From positions 1-63,341 of the forward strand of contig PLFX01000016.1 in assembly GCA_003138355.1 (NCBI GenBank): a stretch of DNA of 63,341 bases, in the 5' to 3' direction. Shown here piece after piece: positions 9,105 to 17,735 of the stretch. Below the pieces are notes generated by a model that saw only the letters and a list, made by a program, of their open reading frames with translations, was not told the DNA's origin and made no database searches. Source of the stretch: Solirubrobacterales bacterium. GTDB lineage: Bacteria; Actinomycetota; Thermoleophilia; Solirubrobacterales; Solirubrobacteraceae. The translations under genes were made by a program, and so were the position numbers. Position 1 is the first letter of the stretch; each line of letters begins with the position of its first letter.

Positions 9105-9737
9105 ATGCGCCTGTCCGTCGCGCTGGCCATAGCGCTGCTTGTTGCGCTCACCTTCGCCGCCCACAGCGCGCGCGCTGACGGCGATCCGGCCAGCGATGTC
9201 CTTGCCACGCAGGCGATTTTCATCCCGCGCGACGCGGGGCTCGCGCCGGCGGTGGCGCAGCGCCTCGAAGCGGTCGTCATGGCCGCCGCCGCGGGTGGGT
9301 ACCCGATCCGGGTCGCGCTGATTGCCTCGCCGAGCGATCTCGGTTCCGTAAGCGGTCTCTGGCAGCACCCGACGGCGTATGCGAGCTACCTCGGAGAGGA
9401 ACTCTCGCTCATCTATCACGGCGCCATCCTCGTCGTGATGCCGGGAGGCGTCGGGTTCCAGACGCGGGCCGGGACGCCCGCCGCCAGCGCGCAGCAGGGC
9501 GCCGGCGGGCCGCACCTCGCCGCGACGGCGCTCCGCGCGGTCGAGCGGCTCGCCGCGGCGCACGGACATGCGCTGCGCGTCGGCGCGACCGGCAGCCCTG
9601 CCGTCCGCGCCTCCGCGTCTGATCCGGGGCAGTGGATCGTGTTCGTTGTCGGCCTGTGGCTGATCGGCGTCTCGTGGTGGGCGAGCCTGCGGGCGCGGCC
9701 GCTGCGCTGGCGGCGTGACGGGACGAGCTCTGCATGA
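9105..9737 (+). CDS. TPM-like exported membrane protein
   Basis: 210 aa. Signal peptide (ALAIALLVALTFAAHSARA), an extracytoplasmic domain opening with DGDPASDVL and containing IRVALIASPSDLGS and ILVVMPGGVGF, and one C-terminal TM segment followed by a basic tail. The domain resembles the TPM fold (alternating hydrophobic strands, Gly-rich turn), but I see no phosphatase motif. It is a paralogue of the N-terminal half of the next gene, so the pair arose by duplication. The stop overlaps the next start as ATGA. Confidence 0.7.
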   Translation: MRLSVALAIALLVALTFAAHSARADGDPASDVLATQAIFIPRDAGLAPAVAQRLEAVVMAAAAGGYPIRVALIASPSDLGSVSGLWQHPTAYASYLGEELSLIYHGAILVVMPGGVGFQTRAGTPAASAQQGAGGPHLAATALRAVERLAAAHGHALRVGATGSPAVRASASDPGQWIVFVVGLWLIGVSWWASLRARPLRWRRDGTSSA

Positions 9738-11077
9738 AGCCTCCGGTCTCGCATCCGCCGCGAGCGTCCCGCCATCGACCGCCCCGGGCGCTGCTCGCCG
9801 GCTGCGCGGCGGCGGTGCTCGTGGCGTTGGCGCTGGCGGCGCCGCGAGCGGCCGCTGACGGCGATCCTGCGAGCGACGTCCTGATCACGCACACCTACTT
9901 CGTTCCGTCGGACGCCGGGGCGAGCGCGCGCCAGGAGGCGCAGCTCGCTGCGCTCCTGACCACGGCTGCCCGCGCCGGACTGCACGTTCGCGTCGCCGTC
10001 ATCCCGAACGCCTACGACCTCGGATCCGCGCTCGGCGCCTGGCTCAAGCCGCAGGCCTACGCGGAGTTCCTCGGATACGAGCTCCAGAACAGCTTCCGGT
10101 CGGCCTTGATCGTGGTGATGCCGGATGGGCTGGGGCTCAACTGGCCGGGCCACGCCGGCGTGCGCCTGCCGGGCCTCGCGCCGGCGCACGGGGCGGGCGC
10201 GCTGGTCGCGCAGGCGCAGGCCGGCGTGCGAGCGCTCGCAGCGCGCAGCGGTACGAGGCTCGCCGCCGCAGCGCCGCAACCGGCTTCCACCGGTATTCCG
10301 AGCGTCGTCCCGATCATCGTCGGCGCATGGGCCCTGGCGCTCGCGGCCGTAGCGGTTGTGCTGCGACGCCGGGGTGCACACCGCGTGCGCACCGCGCCGC
10401 GGCGCGCACGCCGCGCCTTCGCCGTCAACCGGCTGCTCGTGCTCGAGAGCGCGGCGCTCGTGCTCGCCGTGACCGCCGCGGTGACGCTCATCATCCTCAA
10501 GACGCAGGCCAGCTCGCCGGGCTCGCCCGCGGCGGCGCCGAACGCACCGTTCGTCTTCCCGGCAAGCTCGCGCAGCGCGCCGGGCTTCGTCTTGACCGAC
10601 CAGCACGGGCAGCGCGTGTCGCTGGCCGCCTATCGCGGGCGTCCGGTGATCGTGACCTTCATCGACCCGTTCTGCCGCAACCTGTGCCCCCTGGCGGCGC
10701 ACGTGCTGAATGAGGTGGATCGCGAGCTGCCGCGCGCCAAGCGCGTGCCGATCATCGCGGTGAGCGTCGACATCTACGCCGACACGAAGGCGGACCTGCA
10801 CCAGGATCTCGGGCGGTGGAGCCTCGTGCCGCAGTGGGAGTGGGCGGTCGGAGCCCCTCCGGCGCTCGCGCGAGTCTGGCATGACTACGCTGTCGGTGTG
10901 CAAGTGGCCACCAAGCGCCGCGCCGGGATCGTCGAGCACATCATTGCCCACGAGGAGCTCGCCTACGTCGTCGACCGGCGCGGCTTCGAGCGGGCACTCT
11001 TCTTCTGGCCCTACACCGTCGCCGAGGTCGAGCACACGCTCGCATCGCTCACAGCCGTGCGCGGGGCGAGCGCTTGA
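9734..11077 (+). CDS. Fusion of TPM-like exported domain and SCO1/SenC copper-chaperone domain
   Basis: 447 aa. Residues 1-45 signal peptide; about 46-190 a TPM-like domain starting DGDPASDVL; TM segments near 195-212 and 237-258; 274-440 a SCO1/SenC thioredoxin-like domain. The copper site looks complete: C314-x3-C318 in FCRNLCP and His406 in AHEELAYVVD. SCO1 proteins deliver copper to the CuA centre of cytochrome oxidase and handle thiol redox outside the membrane. A cox operon lies at 35-40 kb, so this may be its metallochaperone. The fusion itself is unusual. Confidence 0.82.
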   Translation: MKPPVSHPPRASRHRPPRALLAGCAAAVLVALALAAPRAAADGDPASDVLITHTYFVPSDAGASARQEAQLAALLTTAARAGLHVRVAVIPNAYDLGSALGAWLKPQAYAEFLGYELQNSFRSALIVVMPDGLGLNWPGHAGVRLPGLAPAHGAGALVAQAQAGVRALAARSGTRLAAAAPQPASTGIPSVVPIIVGAWALALAAVAVVLRRRGAHRVRTAPRRARRAFAVNRLLVLESAALVLAVTAAVTLIILKTQASSPGSPAAAPNAPFVFPASSRSAPGFVLTDQHGQRVSLAAYRGRPVIVTFIDPFCRNLCPLAAHVLNEVDRELPRAKRVPIIAVSVDIYADTKADLHQDLGRWSLVPQWEWAVGAPPALARVWHDYAVGVQVATKRRAGIVEHIIAHEELAYVVDRRGFERALFFWPYTVAEVEHTLASLTAVRGASA

Positions 11078-12030
11078 GCACGCGCGCCCCCGGTGTCGCG
11101 CGTCGCAGCGAGCCGCAGCTCGCTCGCGCGCTCGCTGACGCGCGAGCCTACCTGGCCGGCGACACCACCCGCGCCCTACAGACGATCCTCGGCGGCATCT
11201 GGCTGCTCGACGGCTGCCTGCAGTTCCAGGCGTTCATGTATTCCCACGGCTTCATCGCGATGCTCGCCGGCAACGCCGCCGGCCAGCCGGCGTGGATCGC
11301 GAACAGCGTCACCTGGGGGGCACATACGCTCCAGCACAATCAGGCTGCCGTGAACACGGCGTTCGCGCTGATCCAGGTGACGATCGGCATCGGCCTGCTC
11401 TACAGGCCCACCGTCAAGCTCGCGATCGCCGTCTCCTGCGCCTGGGCGCTCGCCGTCTGGTGGTTCGGCGAGGCGTTCGGGATGATGTTCATGGCGATGG
11501 CGAGCCCGCTGACCGGCGCGCCGGGGGCGGTTCTCCTGTATGCCCTGGTCGGCCTGCTCGTCTGGCCGGGCGCCGGCCCGGGTGGCCTGCTGCGCGAGCG
11601 CGGAGCGCGAGCCGCCTGGTGCGCGCTGTGGCTAGTGATGGCCTACCTCTGGCTGCAGGCGCCGAGCAGCAACCCCGGGGCGATCAGCGCGCTGCTAACT
11701 CATGCGCCGTCGGGCATGGTCTGGTTGAGCAGCGCTCAAGTCGACGTCGCCAACGCGCTTCAGGGCGGGGGGACCGCCGTGGCCTTCATCCTTGCCGCGC
11801 TCTCGGCCGGGATCGCGATCGCGGTGGCGCTCGGCTGGCGTGCGCGCGCGTTCCTCGCGCTGGCGATCGCTCTGAGCCTCGCGTATTGGGTGCTCGGGCA
11901 GGGGTTCGGCGGAATCTTCCAGGGCGGTGCGACCGATCCCAACGCCGGGCCCCTCTTCGTTCTGTTGGCGGCGCTGATGTGGAGCCTGCCGGCGAAGGCG
12001 CGCGGAGCGGGGGCGGTGTCGCCGGCATGA
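11074..12030 (+). CDS. Polytopic membrane protein of the SCO1-linked cluster
   Basis: 318 aa, about eight hydrophobic segments, starting with TTG that overlaps the upstream stop (TTGA). Conspicuous parts: LGGIWLLDGCLQFQAFM in TM1, an intramembrane WGAHTLQHNQ with His residues, and WWFGEAFGMMFMAMASPLTG, Met-rich and therefore possibly metal-handling. It resembles DoxX-type small bundles in the repeat of TM pairs but has no diagnostic motif. The tight overlaps with the SCO1 fusion and the P19-like gene suggest one complex. Confidence 0.65.
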   Translation: MSTRAPGVARRSEPQLARALADARAYLAGDTTRALQTILGGIWLLDGCLQFQAFMYSHGFIAMLAGNAAGQPAWIANSVTWGAHTLQHNQAAVNTAFALIQVTIGIGLLYRPTVKLAIAVSCAWALAVWWFGEAFGMMFMAMASPLTGAPGAVLLYALVGLLVWPGAGPGGLLRERGARAAWCALWLVMAYLWLQAPSSNPGAISALLTHAPSGMVWLSSAQVDVANALQGGGTAVAFILAALSAGIAIAVALGWRARAFLALAIALSLAYWVLGQGFGGIFQGGATDPNAGPLFVLLAALMWSLPAKARGAGAVSPA

Positions 12031-12680
12031 GGCGCGCGCTCGCAACGGCCGCCGCTTGCCTGCTCCTCGCCGGCTGCGCGAGCGCCGACAAGGGAGGGCT
12101 CGCCGGCACGATGGTCGCGCCGCCGACCGCAACCGCATCGAGCACGATGTCGAGCATGAGCCCCGGCGCTGGCACGAGCACGATGGCGATGCCGTCGCAC
12201 GACTCGAACGGCGGGACGGTGACGAGCCGGCGCATCGGCGGACTGATGGCCGTGCCGACGACGGTACTGGCCTCGACGACATGGCAGGGGATGCGGATCA
12301 CCGCCGAGGCGCGCAGCGCCGTCGCGTTTCTCGTCGACAACGGGACGAGGCTGCAAGAGGTCAAGCCCGGGCCACGCACGAGCTTCCACTTGATGGTCAT
12401 GCTGAGCGACGCCCAGACCGGCTCGCCGATTCCTTATGCCGGCGTCTGGGCCACGATCGCGAAGGCTGGCAAGATCGTCTACGACGAGCGTCAGTGGCCG
12501 ATGATCGCGCGCTACATGGGCCCGCACTACGGCAATAACGTGACGCTGCCGGGCCCCGGCACTTACAGCCTTACGCTGCTCGTGAGCCCGCCTGCTGCGG
12601 CGCGCCACATGGAGTACGCCGGCGTCTGGCTGCACCCCCACGAGGCGAGCTTCACGTTTCACTGGCGTCCCGGCGCCTAG
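12027..12680 (+). CDS. P19/Tp34-like periplasmic metal-binding lipoprotein
   Basis: 217 aa. Lipobox LLLAGC-AS, then a Ser/Thr/Met linker rich in MSSMSPG, then one beta-sandwich domain. The stretches FHLMVMLSD, GPHYGNNVTLPGPGTYSL and LLVSPPAA match the Iron_transport (P19, Tp34, FetP) family, which binds Cu(II)/Fe/Mn with His and Met ligands. Those proteins usually pair with an FTR1-type permease (FetM), which is absent here; a different membrane protein lies upstream. ATG at 12027 overlaps the previous stop (ATGA). Family call inferred from motif pattern. Confidence 0.72.
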   Translation: MRRALATAAACLLLAGCASADKGGLAGTMVAPPTATASSTMSSMSPGAGTSTMAMPSHDSNGGTVTSRRIGGLMAVPTTVLASTTWQGMRITAEARSAVAFLVDNGTRLQEVKPGPRTSFHLMVMLSDAQTGSPIPYAGVWATIAKAGKIVYDERQWPMIARYMGPHYGNNVTLPGPGTYSLTLLVSPPAAARHMEYAGVWLHPHEASFTFHWRPGA

Positions 12681-12684
12681 CGCG

Positions 12685-13944
12685 ATGAACGAGCGCAGGT
12701 ACGCGCTGACCCGCCGGCGCTTCATCATGCGCGCAGCCGGCGCGGCCGCGGGAGGGCTCGCGACCGGCGTGCTCGAGGGCGCGGCGCGCGCGGCGACGGC
12801 GGTCGCGCTCGGCGCGCAGCCGCCAGGCTTGCCGGCTCGCCAGTTCGCCTGGGACGCAACGCTCGCTCGCGATCGGTACGGCAACGCGATCGCGCCACGC
12901 TACGACCGCCTGCTCTTCTTCGACGTCAAGGGGACGCCGACAACCGCGCATGCGCGCCAGCTAGAGAACGCGCTGCGAACGCTCGAGCGGACCTATCCCT
13001 GGGGACCTTCGGGGCTGCTGTTCACGGTCGGCTGGGGCCACGGCTACTTCACGCGGCTCCTCGGCACAAGCTCGCCGGTGCCGCCGGCAATGGCGCTCTC
13101 GGATTTCGAGCTGCCGACGATCGACGACTACGACCTCTGTTTGCATCTAGCGTGCGACGAAGCGCTGCGGCTTGCCGCGGTCGAAGCCGCGCTTGTCGGC
13201 GGGGCGCCGCTGAGCGGCGCCAGTGGGCCGCTGCACCTCGCGAGCGCGCTGGTCTGGCGCGAGACACGCACGGGGTTCGTCGGCAGCGGCCTCCCGGCGG
13301 CGAATCAGCAGGTCGGCGGCATCCCGTCCGACCGGCCGGTGCCCGCGGGCGCGCCGCTCTACATGGGCTTCAAATCCGGCCTGACGCGCAACCAGGCAAG
13401 CGAGGATGCGATCGCAATCGGCGCCGGGCCGTTCGCCGAAGGCACCACCCAGCAGGTCAGCTACATGCGCCTGCGGCTCGACAGCTGGTACGGCGAGCTC
13501 AGCGACCGCGAGCGCGTTGCGCGCATGTACGCGCCGCAGGTGACGCCGCAGCAGGCGGCTCGCTTCACCGTCGATGCGGCGAGCGATCCGAGCCTGTACG
13601 GCCAGGCCGTGCGCCGTTACGGGGTCGTCGGCCACGCCCAGACCTCGGCGCGCGCGCGCCGCGCCGGCAAGCCGCTGATCCTGCGCCGCGACTTCGACAC
13701 CGCCGACGGCGGTCAGGCAGGGCTTCACTTCGTGTCGCTCCAGCGCACGATCGATGACTTCATCGCAACGCGTAGCGCGATGAACGCGAGCGACGCTCAA
13801 TTCCACAACCCCGCGATCACCGACACCGTCAACAACGGCATCAACGAGTTCATCTTCGTGCTCAAGCGCGCCAACTACATCATCCCGTCGCGCGCCGAAC
13901 GCTCGTTCCCCGCTCTGCCCGGCCTGGCGGCAGCGCTGCGCTGA
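12685..13944 (+). CDS. Tat-exported DyP-type peroxidase-like protein
   Basis: 419 aa. Twin-arginine signal TRRRFIMRAAGAAAGG at the N terminus, so it is exported folded, as EfeB-type DyP peroxidases are. A probable proximal haem ligand is His317 (VVGHAQTSARARR), followed by LILRRDFDTADGG and GLHFVSLQRTIDDF, typical of the DyP C-terminal half. The DyP GxxDG motif appears as G228-FKS-G232: the catalytic Asp is Ser. It probably belongs to an atypical branch annotated as DUF7405/Tat signal proteins. Last gene of the metal cluster, four bases after the P19-like gene. Confidence 0.72.
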   Translation: MNERRYALTRRRFIMRAAGAAAGGLATGVLEGAARAATAVALGAQPPGLPARQFAWDATLARDRYGNAIAPRYDRLLFFDVKGTPTTAHARQLENALRTLERTYPWGPSGLLFTVGWGHGYFTRLLGTSSPVPPAMALSDFELPTIDDYDLCLHLACDEALRLAAVEAALVGGAPLSGASGPLHLASALVWRETRTGFVGSGLPAANQQVGGIPSDRPVPAGAPLYMGFKSGLTRNQASEDAIAIGAGPFAEGTTQQVSYMRLRLDSWYGELSDRERVARMYAPQVTPQQAARFTVDAASDPSLYGQAVRRYGVVGHAQTSARARRAGKPLILRRDFDTADGGQAGLHFVSLQRTIDDFIATRSAMNASDAQFHNPAITDTVNNGINEFIFVLKRANYIIPSRAERSFPALPGLAAALR

Positions 13945-13968
13945 GCGCCGCCGCCGTGAAGCCACTTC

Positions 13969-14571
13969 CTACAGCTCGGCGTAGCGCTCGCTGATCGTCT
14001 CCCAGTTGACGACGTTCCACCAGGCATCGATGTAGTCCGGACGCCGGTTCTGGTAGAGCAGGTAGTAGGCGTGCTCCCAGACGTCGACGCCGAGCAGCGG
14101 CGTCTTGCCCTCGCTGATCGGGTTGTCTTGATTGGGAGTCGAGACGATCTGCAGGCCCGAGCCGTCGTGAACAAGCCACGCCCAGCCTGAGCCGAAGCGC
14201 GCGAGACCGGCCGCCTTCAGCTTGTCCTTGAACTCGGCGAAGGACCCGAACGCCGCGTCGATCGCGCTCGCGAGCTCGCCGCTCGGCTCGCCGCCGCCGT
14301 CAGGGCTCATGCTCTCCCAGAAGAGCGTGTGGTTGTAGTGCCCGCCGCCGTTGTTGCGGACCGCGGTGCGCTTGTCTTCGGGCACGCGGTCGAGCTGGGT
14401 CAACAGCTCGGCGACCGGCAACTCGGCGAGCTCATTGCCCTCGAGCGCGTTGTTCACGTTGGTCACGTAGGTGCCGTGATGCTTGTCGTGGTGGATCTCC
14501 ATCGTCTTCGCGTCGATGTGCGGCTCGAGCGCGGCGAAGTCGTAGGGGAGGGCGGGAAGGGTGTAGGCCAT
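13969..14571 (-). CDS. sodA: Superoxide dismutase, Mn/Fe type
   Basis: 200 aa, cytosolic (no signal peptide). Metal ligands and fold landmarks: [10 protein letters not shown] near residue 27, [11 protein letters not shown], and DVWEHAYYL with Asp and His near the C terminus. GGGHxNH and Gln in TPNQD favour the manganese form. The RBS AAGGAG sits nine bases before ATG 14571. Divergent from proS across 75 bases. Functionally it fits beside the exported peroxidase-like protein, although on the other strand. Confidence 0.95.
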   Translation of the reverse strand: MAYTLPALPYDFAALEPHIDAKTMEIHHDKHHGTYVTNVNNALEGNELAELPVAELLTQLDRVPEDKRTAVRNNGGGHYNHTLFWESMSPDGGGEPSGELASAIDAAFGSFAEFKDKLKAAGLARFGSGWAWLVHDGSGLQIVSTPNQDNPISEGKTPLLGVDVWEHAYYLLYQNRRPDYIDAWWNVVNWETISERYAEL

Positions 14572-14632
14572 CGGTCTGCTCCTTGAAGTTCGGGTGCCAG
14601 GGACAATAACTGGCGCCCTGCGGCGGGTCGCG

Positions 14633-14638
14633 TAGGCT
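14633..14638 (+). promoter_or_regulatory. Putative -10 element (TAGGCT) for proS
   Basis: TAGGCT lies eight bases before ATG 14647 with no ribosome binding site between them, so a leaderless transcript is likely. The sodA/proS intergenic region is only 75 bases. Confidence 0.5.
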
Positions 14639-14646
14639 TCGGCGCG

Positions 14647-16338
14647 ATGACACGCTTGTCGCGCTATTTGCTGCCAACCGAGCGCGAGGCGCCGGCGGAT
14701 GCCGAGGCGCTCTCGCACAAGCTCCTCGTGCGCGCCGGTCTCGTGCGGCAGGTTGGCGCCGGGCTCTGGACGTGGTTGCCGGCGGGTTGGCGCGTGCAGC
14801 TGCGGATCACGCAGATCCTGCGCGAGGAGATCGACCGCATCGGGGCGCACGAGATGCTGATGCCGGTCATCAATCCCGCCGAGCTGTGGAAGCGCAGTGG
14901 CCGCTACGGCATCGAGGAGCTGTTCAAGCTCGAAGATCGGCGCGGCGCCGAGCTCGTCCTCGCGATGACCCACGAGGAGGCCGTGACCTCGCACGTGGCG
15001 CAGGTCGTGCGCTCCTACCGCGATCTGCCGCTGATCCTCTACCACATCCAGACGAAGGGCCGCGACGAGCCGCGGCCACGCGCCGGCGTCCTGCGGACCC
15101 GCGAGTTCGTGATGAAGGACTCCTACAGCTTCGACCGCGACCAGGCGGGCCTCGAGGAGAGCTACGCGAAGCACATCGAGGCATACGATCGGATCTTCGA
15201 TCGCGTCGGCTTGCGCTGGTACCGCGTCGCGGGCGACGTCGGGCTGATGGGCGGGTCGGCCGCCCACGAGTACATGGCGCCGTGTGCGGCGGGCGAGAAC
15301 GAGGTGGCGCTTGCACCCGGCTATGCGGCAAACGTCGAGATCGCGAGTGCGGAACCGCGGCCGGCGGTCCTCGACGCCCCGCTCGCGCGCCCCGAGGAGG
15401 TGTCAACCCCCGGCGCCGACACGATCGCGAGCGTCGCAGGACTGCTCGGGGCCGCGCCGAGCGCGCTGCTCAAGGCGTTTCCGGTTGTCGCACAGGACAA
15501 GGGCCTCGTCCTCGTACTGCTGCGCGGAGACCATCGTGTGAACGAGATCAAGCTCGCGGCGGCACTCGGCGAAAGCTGGCGCCCGGCGACCGAGCAGGAG
15601 ATCGCGGAGCGAATCGGCCCGCCCGGCTTTCTCGGTCCGACCGCGACCGATGGACGCTTCCCGATCCTGCTCGATGCCGGCGTCTCGCCGGGCGGGTACA
15701 TCGCGGGCGCGAACAAGCCCGGTACCCATCTACGCGGGATCGAGCCGGGGCGCGACTTCGAGTTCGAGCGCGCCGACATCCGCGCCGTCGAGGCGGGCGA
15801 CTTGGTGGGCGGGCACCCGATCGCGATCGAGCCGGCGATCGAGGTCGGCAACATCTTCCAGCTCGGCACGCGCTATTCGCAGGCGCTCGGCGCGAACTAC
15901 CTCGACGAGCAGGGCAAGGAGCAACTCATCTGGATGGGGTCCTACGGGATCGGCCCGGCACGGATCGCCGCCGCAGCGGTCGAGCAGCATGCGGACGACG
16001 CCGGCATCTCCTGGCCGGCCGCGATCGCGCCGTTCACCGCACACCTAGTCGTCATCGGTAAGCCAGGCGGTCCCGAGCGAGCGATCGCGGACGCCCTGTA
16101 CGCGACGCTGTGCGAGGCCGGGGTCGCTGTCTGCTACGACGACCGCGAGCTCGGCGCGGGCGAGAAGTTCGCCGATGCGGAGCTGCTCGGCTGCCCGCTG
16201 CGCATCACCGTCGGGCGGCGGGCCGGCGAGAGCGGCGAGGCGGAAGTCCAGATCCGCCGGGGCCGGAAGGCTGGCCCGGGGCTGCCGCTCGCGCGGCCGC
16301 TCGAGGCGCTGGAGAAGCTGTGCCGCGAGCTCGCCTGA
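14647..16338 (+). CDS. proS: Prolyl-tRNA synthetase, bacterial type with editing domain
   Basis: Charges tRNA-Pro. 563 aa, class II synthetase. N-terminal [11 protein letters not shown], motif 1 region [18 protein letters not shown], catalytic MTHEEAVTS, motif 2 [16 protein letters not shown]. An insertion of roughly 180 residues (about 220-400) between motifs 2 and 3 is the Ala-tRNA-Pro editing domain. Motif 3 is in [10 protein letters not shown], followed by the anticodon-binding domain ([14 protein letters not shown]). The C terminus overlaps the next gene by 19 bases. Confidence 0.96.
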   Translation: MTRLSRYLLPTEREAPADAEALSHKLLVRAGLVRQVGAGLWTWLPAGWRVQLRITQILREEIDRIGAHEMLMPVINPAELWKRSGRYGIEELFKLEDRRGAELVLAMTHEEAVTSHVAQVVRSYRDLPLILYHIQTKGRDEPRPRAGVLRTREFVMKDSYSFDRDQAGLEESYAKHIEAYDRIFDRVGLRWYRVAGDVGLMGGSAAHEYMAPCAAGENEVALAPGYAANVEIASAEPRPAVLDAPLARPEEVSTPGADTIASVAGLLGAAPSALLKAFPVVAQDKGLVLVLLRGDHRVNEIKLAAALGESWRPATEQEIAERIGPPGFLGPTATDGRFPILLDAGVSPGGYIAGANKPGTHLRGIEPGRDFEFERADIRAVEAGDLVGGHPIAIEPAIEVGNIFQLGTRYSQALGANYLDEQGKEQLIWMGSYGIGPARIAAAAVEQHADDAGISWPAAIAPFTAHLVVIGKPGGPERAIADALYATLCEAGVAVCYDDRELGAGEKFADAELLGCPLRITVGRRAGESGEAEVQIRRGRKAGPGLPLARPLEALEKLCRELA

Positions 16339-16934
16339 GCAAGCGTCGGCTGCTCGGCCTAGATCGCTCCGGACCGCCACCGCCGCAGACCGCCGTCAAC
16401 GCGCCATGGCGCCCCTGGACGATCCCGAACGCGATCGGCTTCACGCGCGCTGCGCTGATCCCGCTTTTCCTCATATTCGAGTATGGCTCCCGCACGGGTG
16501 TCGATACGGGCGCCGGAATCTGCTTCTTCGTTGCCGGGGGCGGCGACTACCTCGACGGTATCACCGCCCGCCTGACCGGCCAGTACAGCCGCCTCGGCGC
16601 GGCGCTCGACCCGTTCATCGACCGGCTGCTGGTGCTCGCCGGCGGCGTCGCTTGCTGGTCGTATGAGTTGCTGCCCCGCTGGGCGCTCGCGGCCCTGCTC
16701 GTGCGCGAGCTGCTGATGCTCGCTGCCGGGCACGCGTGGCTGCGGCGCGGGCACTCCTTGCGGATCAACTGGGTCGGCCGGATCGCCGTCGCTCCGACGA
16801 TGTTCGGGATCTGGCTCGTGCTGGTCGGCGTGCACGACGTGGGCGAGGGTTTCTTCCTCGTCGGCCTCGCGTTGGCCAGCATCGCGGCCGCGTTGTACCT
16901 CCGCGAGGGGTTTGCAGGCTCAAGCTCAACTTGA
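16320..16934 (+). CDS. CDP-alcohol phosphatidyltransferase family protein
   Basis: 204 aa, about six TM segments. It carries the full catalytic motif D-x2-DG-x2-AR-x8-G-x3-D-x3-D as GDYLDGITARLTGQYSRLG...ALDPFIDR. It transfers a phosphatidyl group from CDP-diacylglycerol (made by CdsA) to an alcohol. Length and NAIGFTRAALIPLF suggest phosphatidylglycerophosphate- or cardiolipin-synthase-like activity, but the acceptor cannot be read. GTG 16320 is chosen because GGAG (16311-16314) lies five bases upstream; no other good start follows the proS stop. Confidence 0.85.
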   Translation: MPRARLSKRRLLGLDRSGPPPPQTAVNAPWRPWTIPNAIGFTRAALIPLFLIFEYGSRTGVDTGAGICFFVAGGGDYLDGITARLTGQYSRLGAALDPFIDRLLVLAGGVACWSYELLPRWALAALLVRELLMLAAGHAWLRRGHSLRINWVGRIAVAPTMFGIWLVLVGVHDVGEGFFLVGLALASIAAALYLREGFAGSSST

Positions 16935-16960
16935 CCCTTAGCCGAAACCCTGTCTATACT
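16931..16960 (+). promoter_or_regulatory. Sigma-70-type promoter TTGACC-N18-TATACT
   Basis: TTGACC at 16931-16936 and TATACT at 16955-16960, separated by 18 bases, followed by a leader of about 24 bases and RBS GGAGG (16981-16985) five bases before ATG 16991. This is the cleanest housekeeping promoter in the window. It starts inside the last codons of the phosphatidyltransferase gene. Confidence 0.75.
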
Positions 16961-16990
16961 CGGGTCTCGGCCCCCTTCCTGGAGGACATC

Positions 16991-17257
16991 ATGGACGAAA
17001 CATTTCCCGACCTTGGCGCGCTGAGCGACAAGGAGCTCAAGGAGCTGATCTCGCAGCTGAGCAAGGAGGAGACCGAGATTTCATACCAGCGCCGGCTACT
17101 GCACGGCAAGATCGACATCCTGCGCGCGGAGCTGGTGAACCGTCTGCGGCACAAGCACGACGGTGGGGAGGAGATCATCAGTGGCACCGACGTGGAGCGG
17201 CTGACCGAGATCCTTGCCGGGCGCGCGACCGGCGACCCGGCACCCGAGACGAACTGA
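16991..17257 (+). CDS. RsiG-like small anti-sigma / c-di-GMP-binding protein
   Basis: 88 aa, mostly helical and charged: an antiparallel coiled coil of two helices (about 12-52 and 62-78). The first helix has E27-x3-S31-x2-R34-x3-H38-x3-D42, which fits the c-di-GMP signature E(x)3S(x)2R(x)3Q(x)3D of RsiG, the anti-sigma partner of WhiG, except His for Gln. The flanking LLHGKIDILRAEL also resembles RsiG. A single motif implies a homodimer, as known for Rubrobacter RsiG. First gene of an operon with FHA and MerR genes. The sigma factor target is not in the window. Confidence 0.72.
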   Translation: MDETFPDLGALSDKELKELISQLSKEETEISYQRRLLHGKIDILRAELVNRLRHKHDGGEEIISGTDVERLTEILAGRATGDPAPETN

Positions 17258-17270
17258 GCTGGTAGTTGCC

Positions 17271-17735
17271 GTGGCACTGCACTGCGCAGAGTGCGGGTTC
17301 ATCAATCCCGAAGGCGCGAACTACTGCCAGAAGTGCGGCGCGTTGATCGATCGTGAGGAAAGCGGTGAGGCGACAACAGCCACCTACCGAGTTGGCGAGA
17401 CGGGCGATTTCATCCCGGTCGACATCGAAGAGATGGCCGACTCGGGGGCCGCACTCGTCATCCGCGCCGGCGGCGGCCGCGCGGGGGAGAGCTTCGCGGT
17501 CAAAGGCGAGCAGATGACGATCGGCCGGCGCCCGGACTCGGCCGTCTTCCTCGACGACATCACCGTGTCGCGCGATCATGCGTTGCTGGTCAAGCGCGGC
17601 CGGGAGTGGTGCCTCGACGACTGCGGGTCGCTGAACGGCACCTACGTGAATCGCCAGCGGATCGACTCACAGCGGCTGGCCGACGGTGATGAGCTGCAAA
17701 TCGGCAAGTACAAGCTGACCTTCCGCGTGACATGA
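17271..17735 (+). CDS. Zinc-ribbon plus FHA-domain protein (GarA-like)
   Basis: 154 aa. N-terminal zinc ribbon CAECGFINPEGANYCQKC (residues 4-21), an acidic linker with phosphorylatable threonines (ATTATYRVGETGD), then an FHA domain from about residue 68: MTIGRRPDSAVFL, SRDHALL, GSLNGTYVNRQRI. FHA domains bind phosphothreonine. GarA in mycobacteria is switched by Ser/Thr kinases and sits next to a MerR gene (ftsR), the same order as here. GTG 17271 puts the first zinc Cys at residue 4. Overlaps the next gene (ATGA). Confidence 0.85.
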   Translation: MALHCAECGFINPEGANYCQKCGALIDREESGEATTATYRVGETGDFIPVDIEEMADSGAALVIRAGGGRAGESFAVKGEQMTIGRRPDSAVFLDDITVSRDHALLVKRGREWCLDDCGSLNGTYVNRQRIDSQRLADGDELQIGKYKLTFRVT

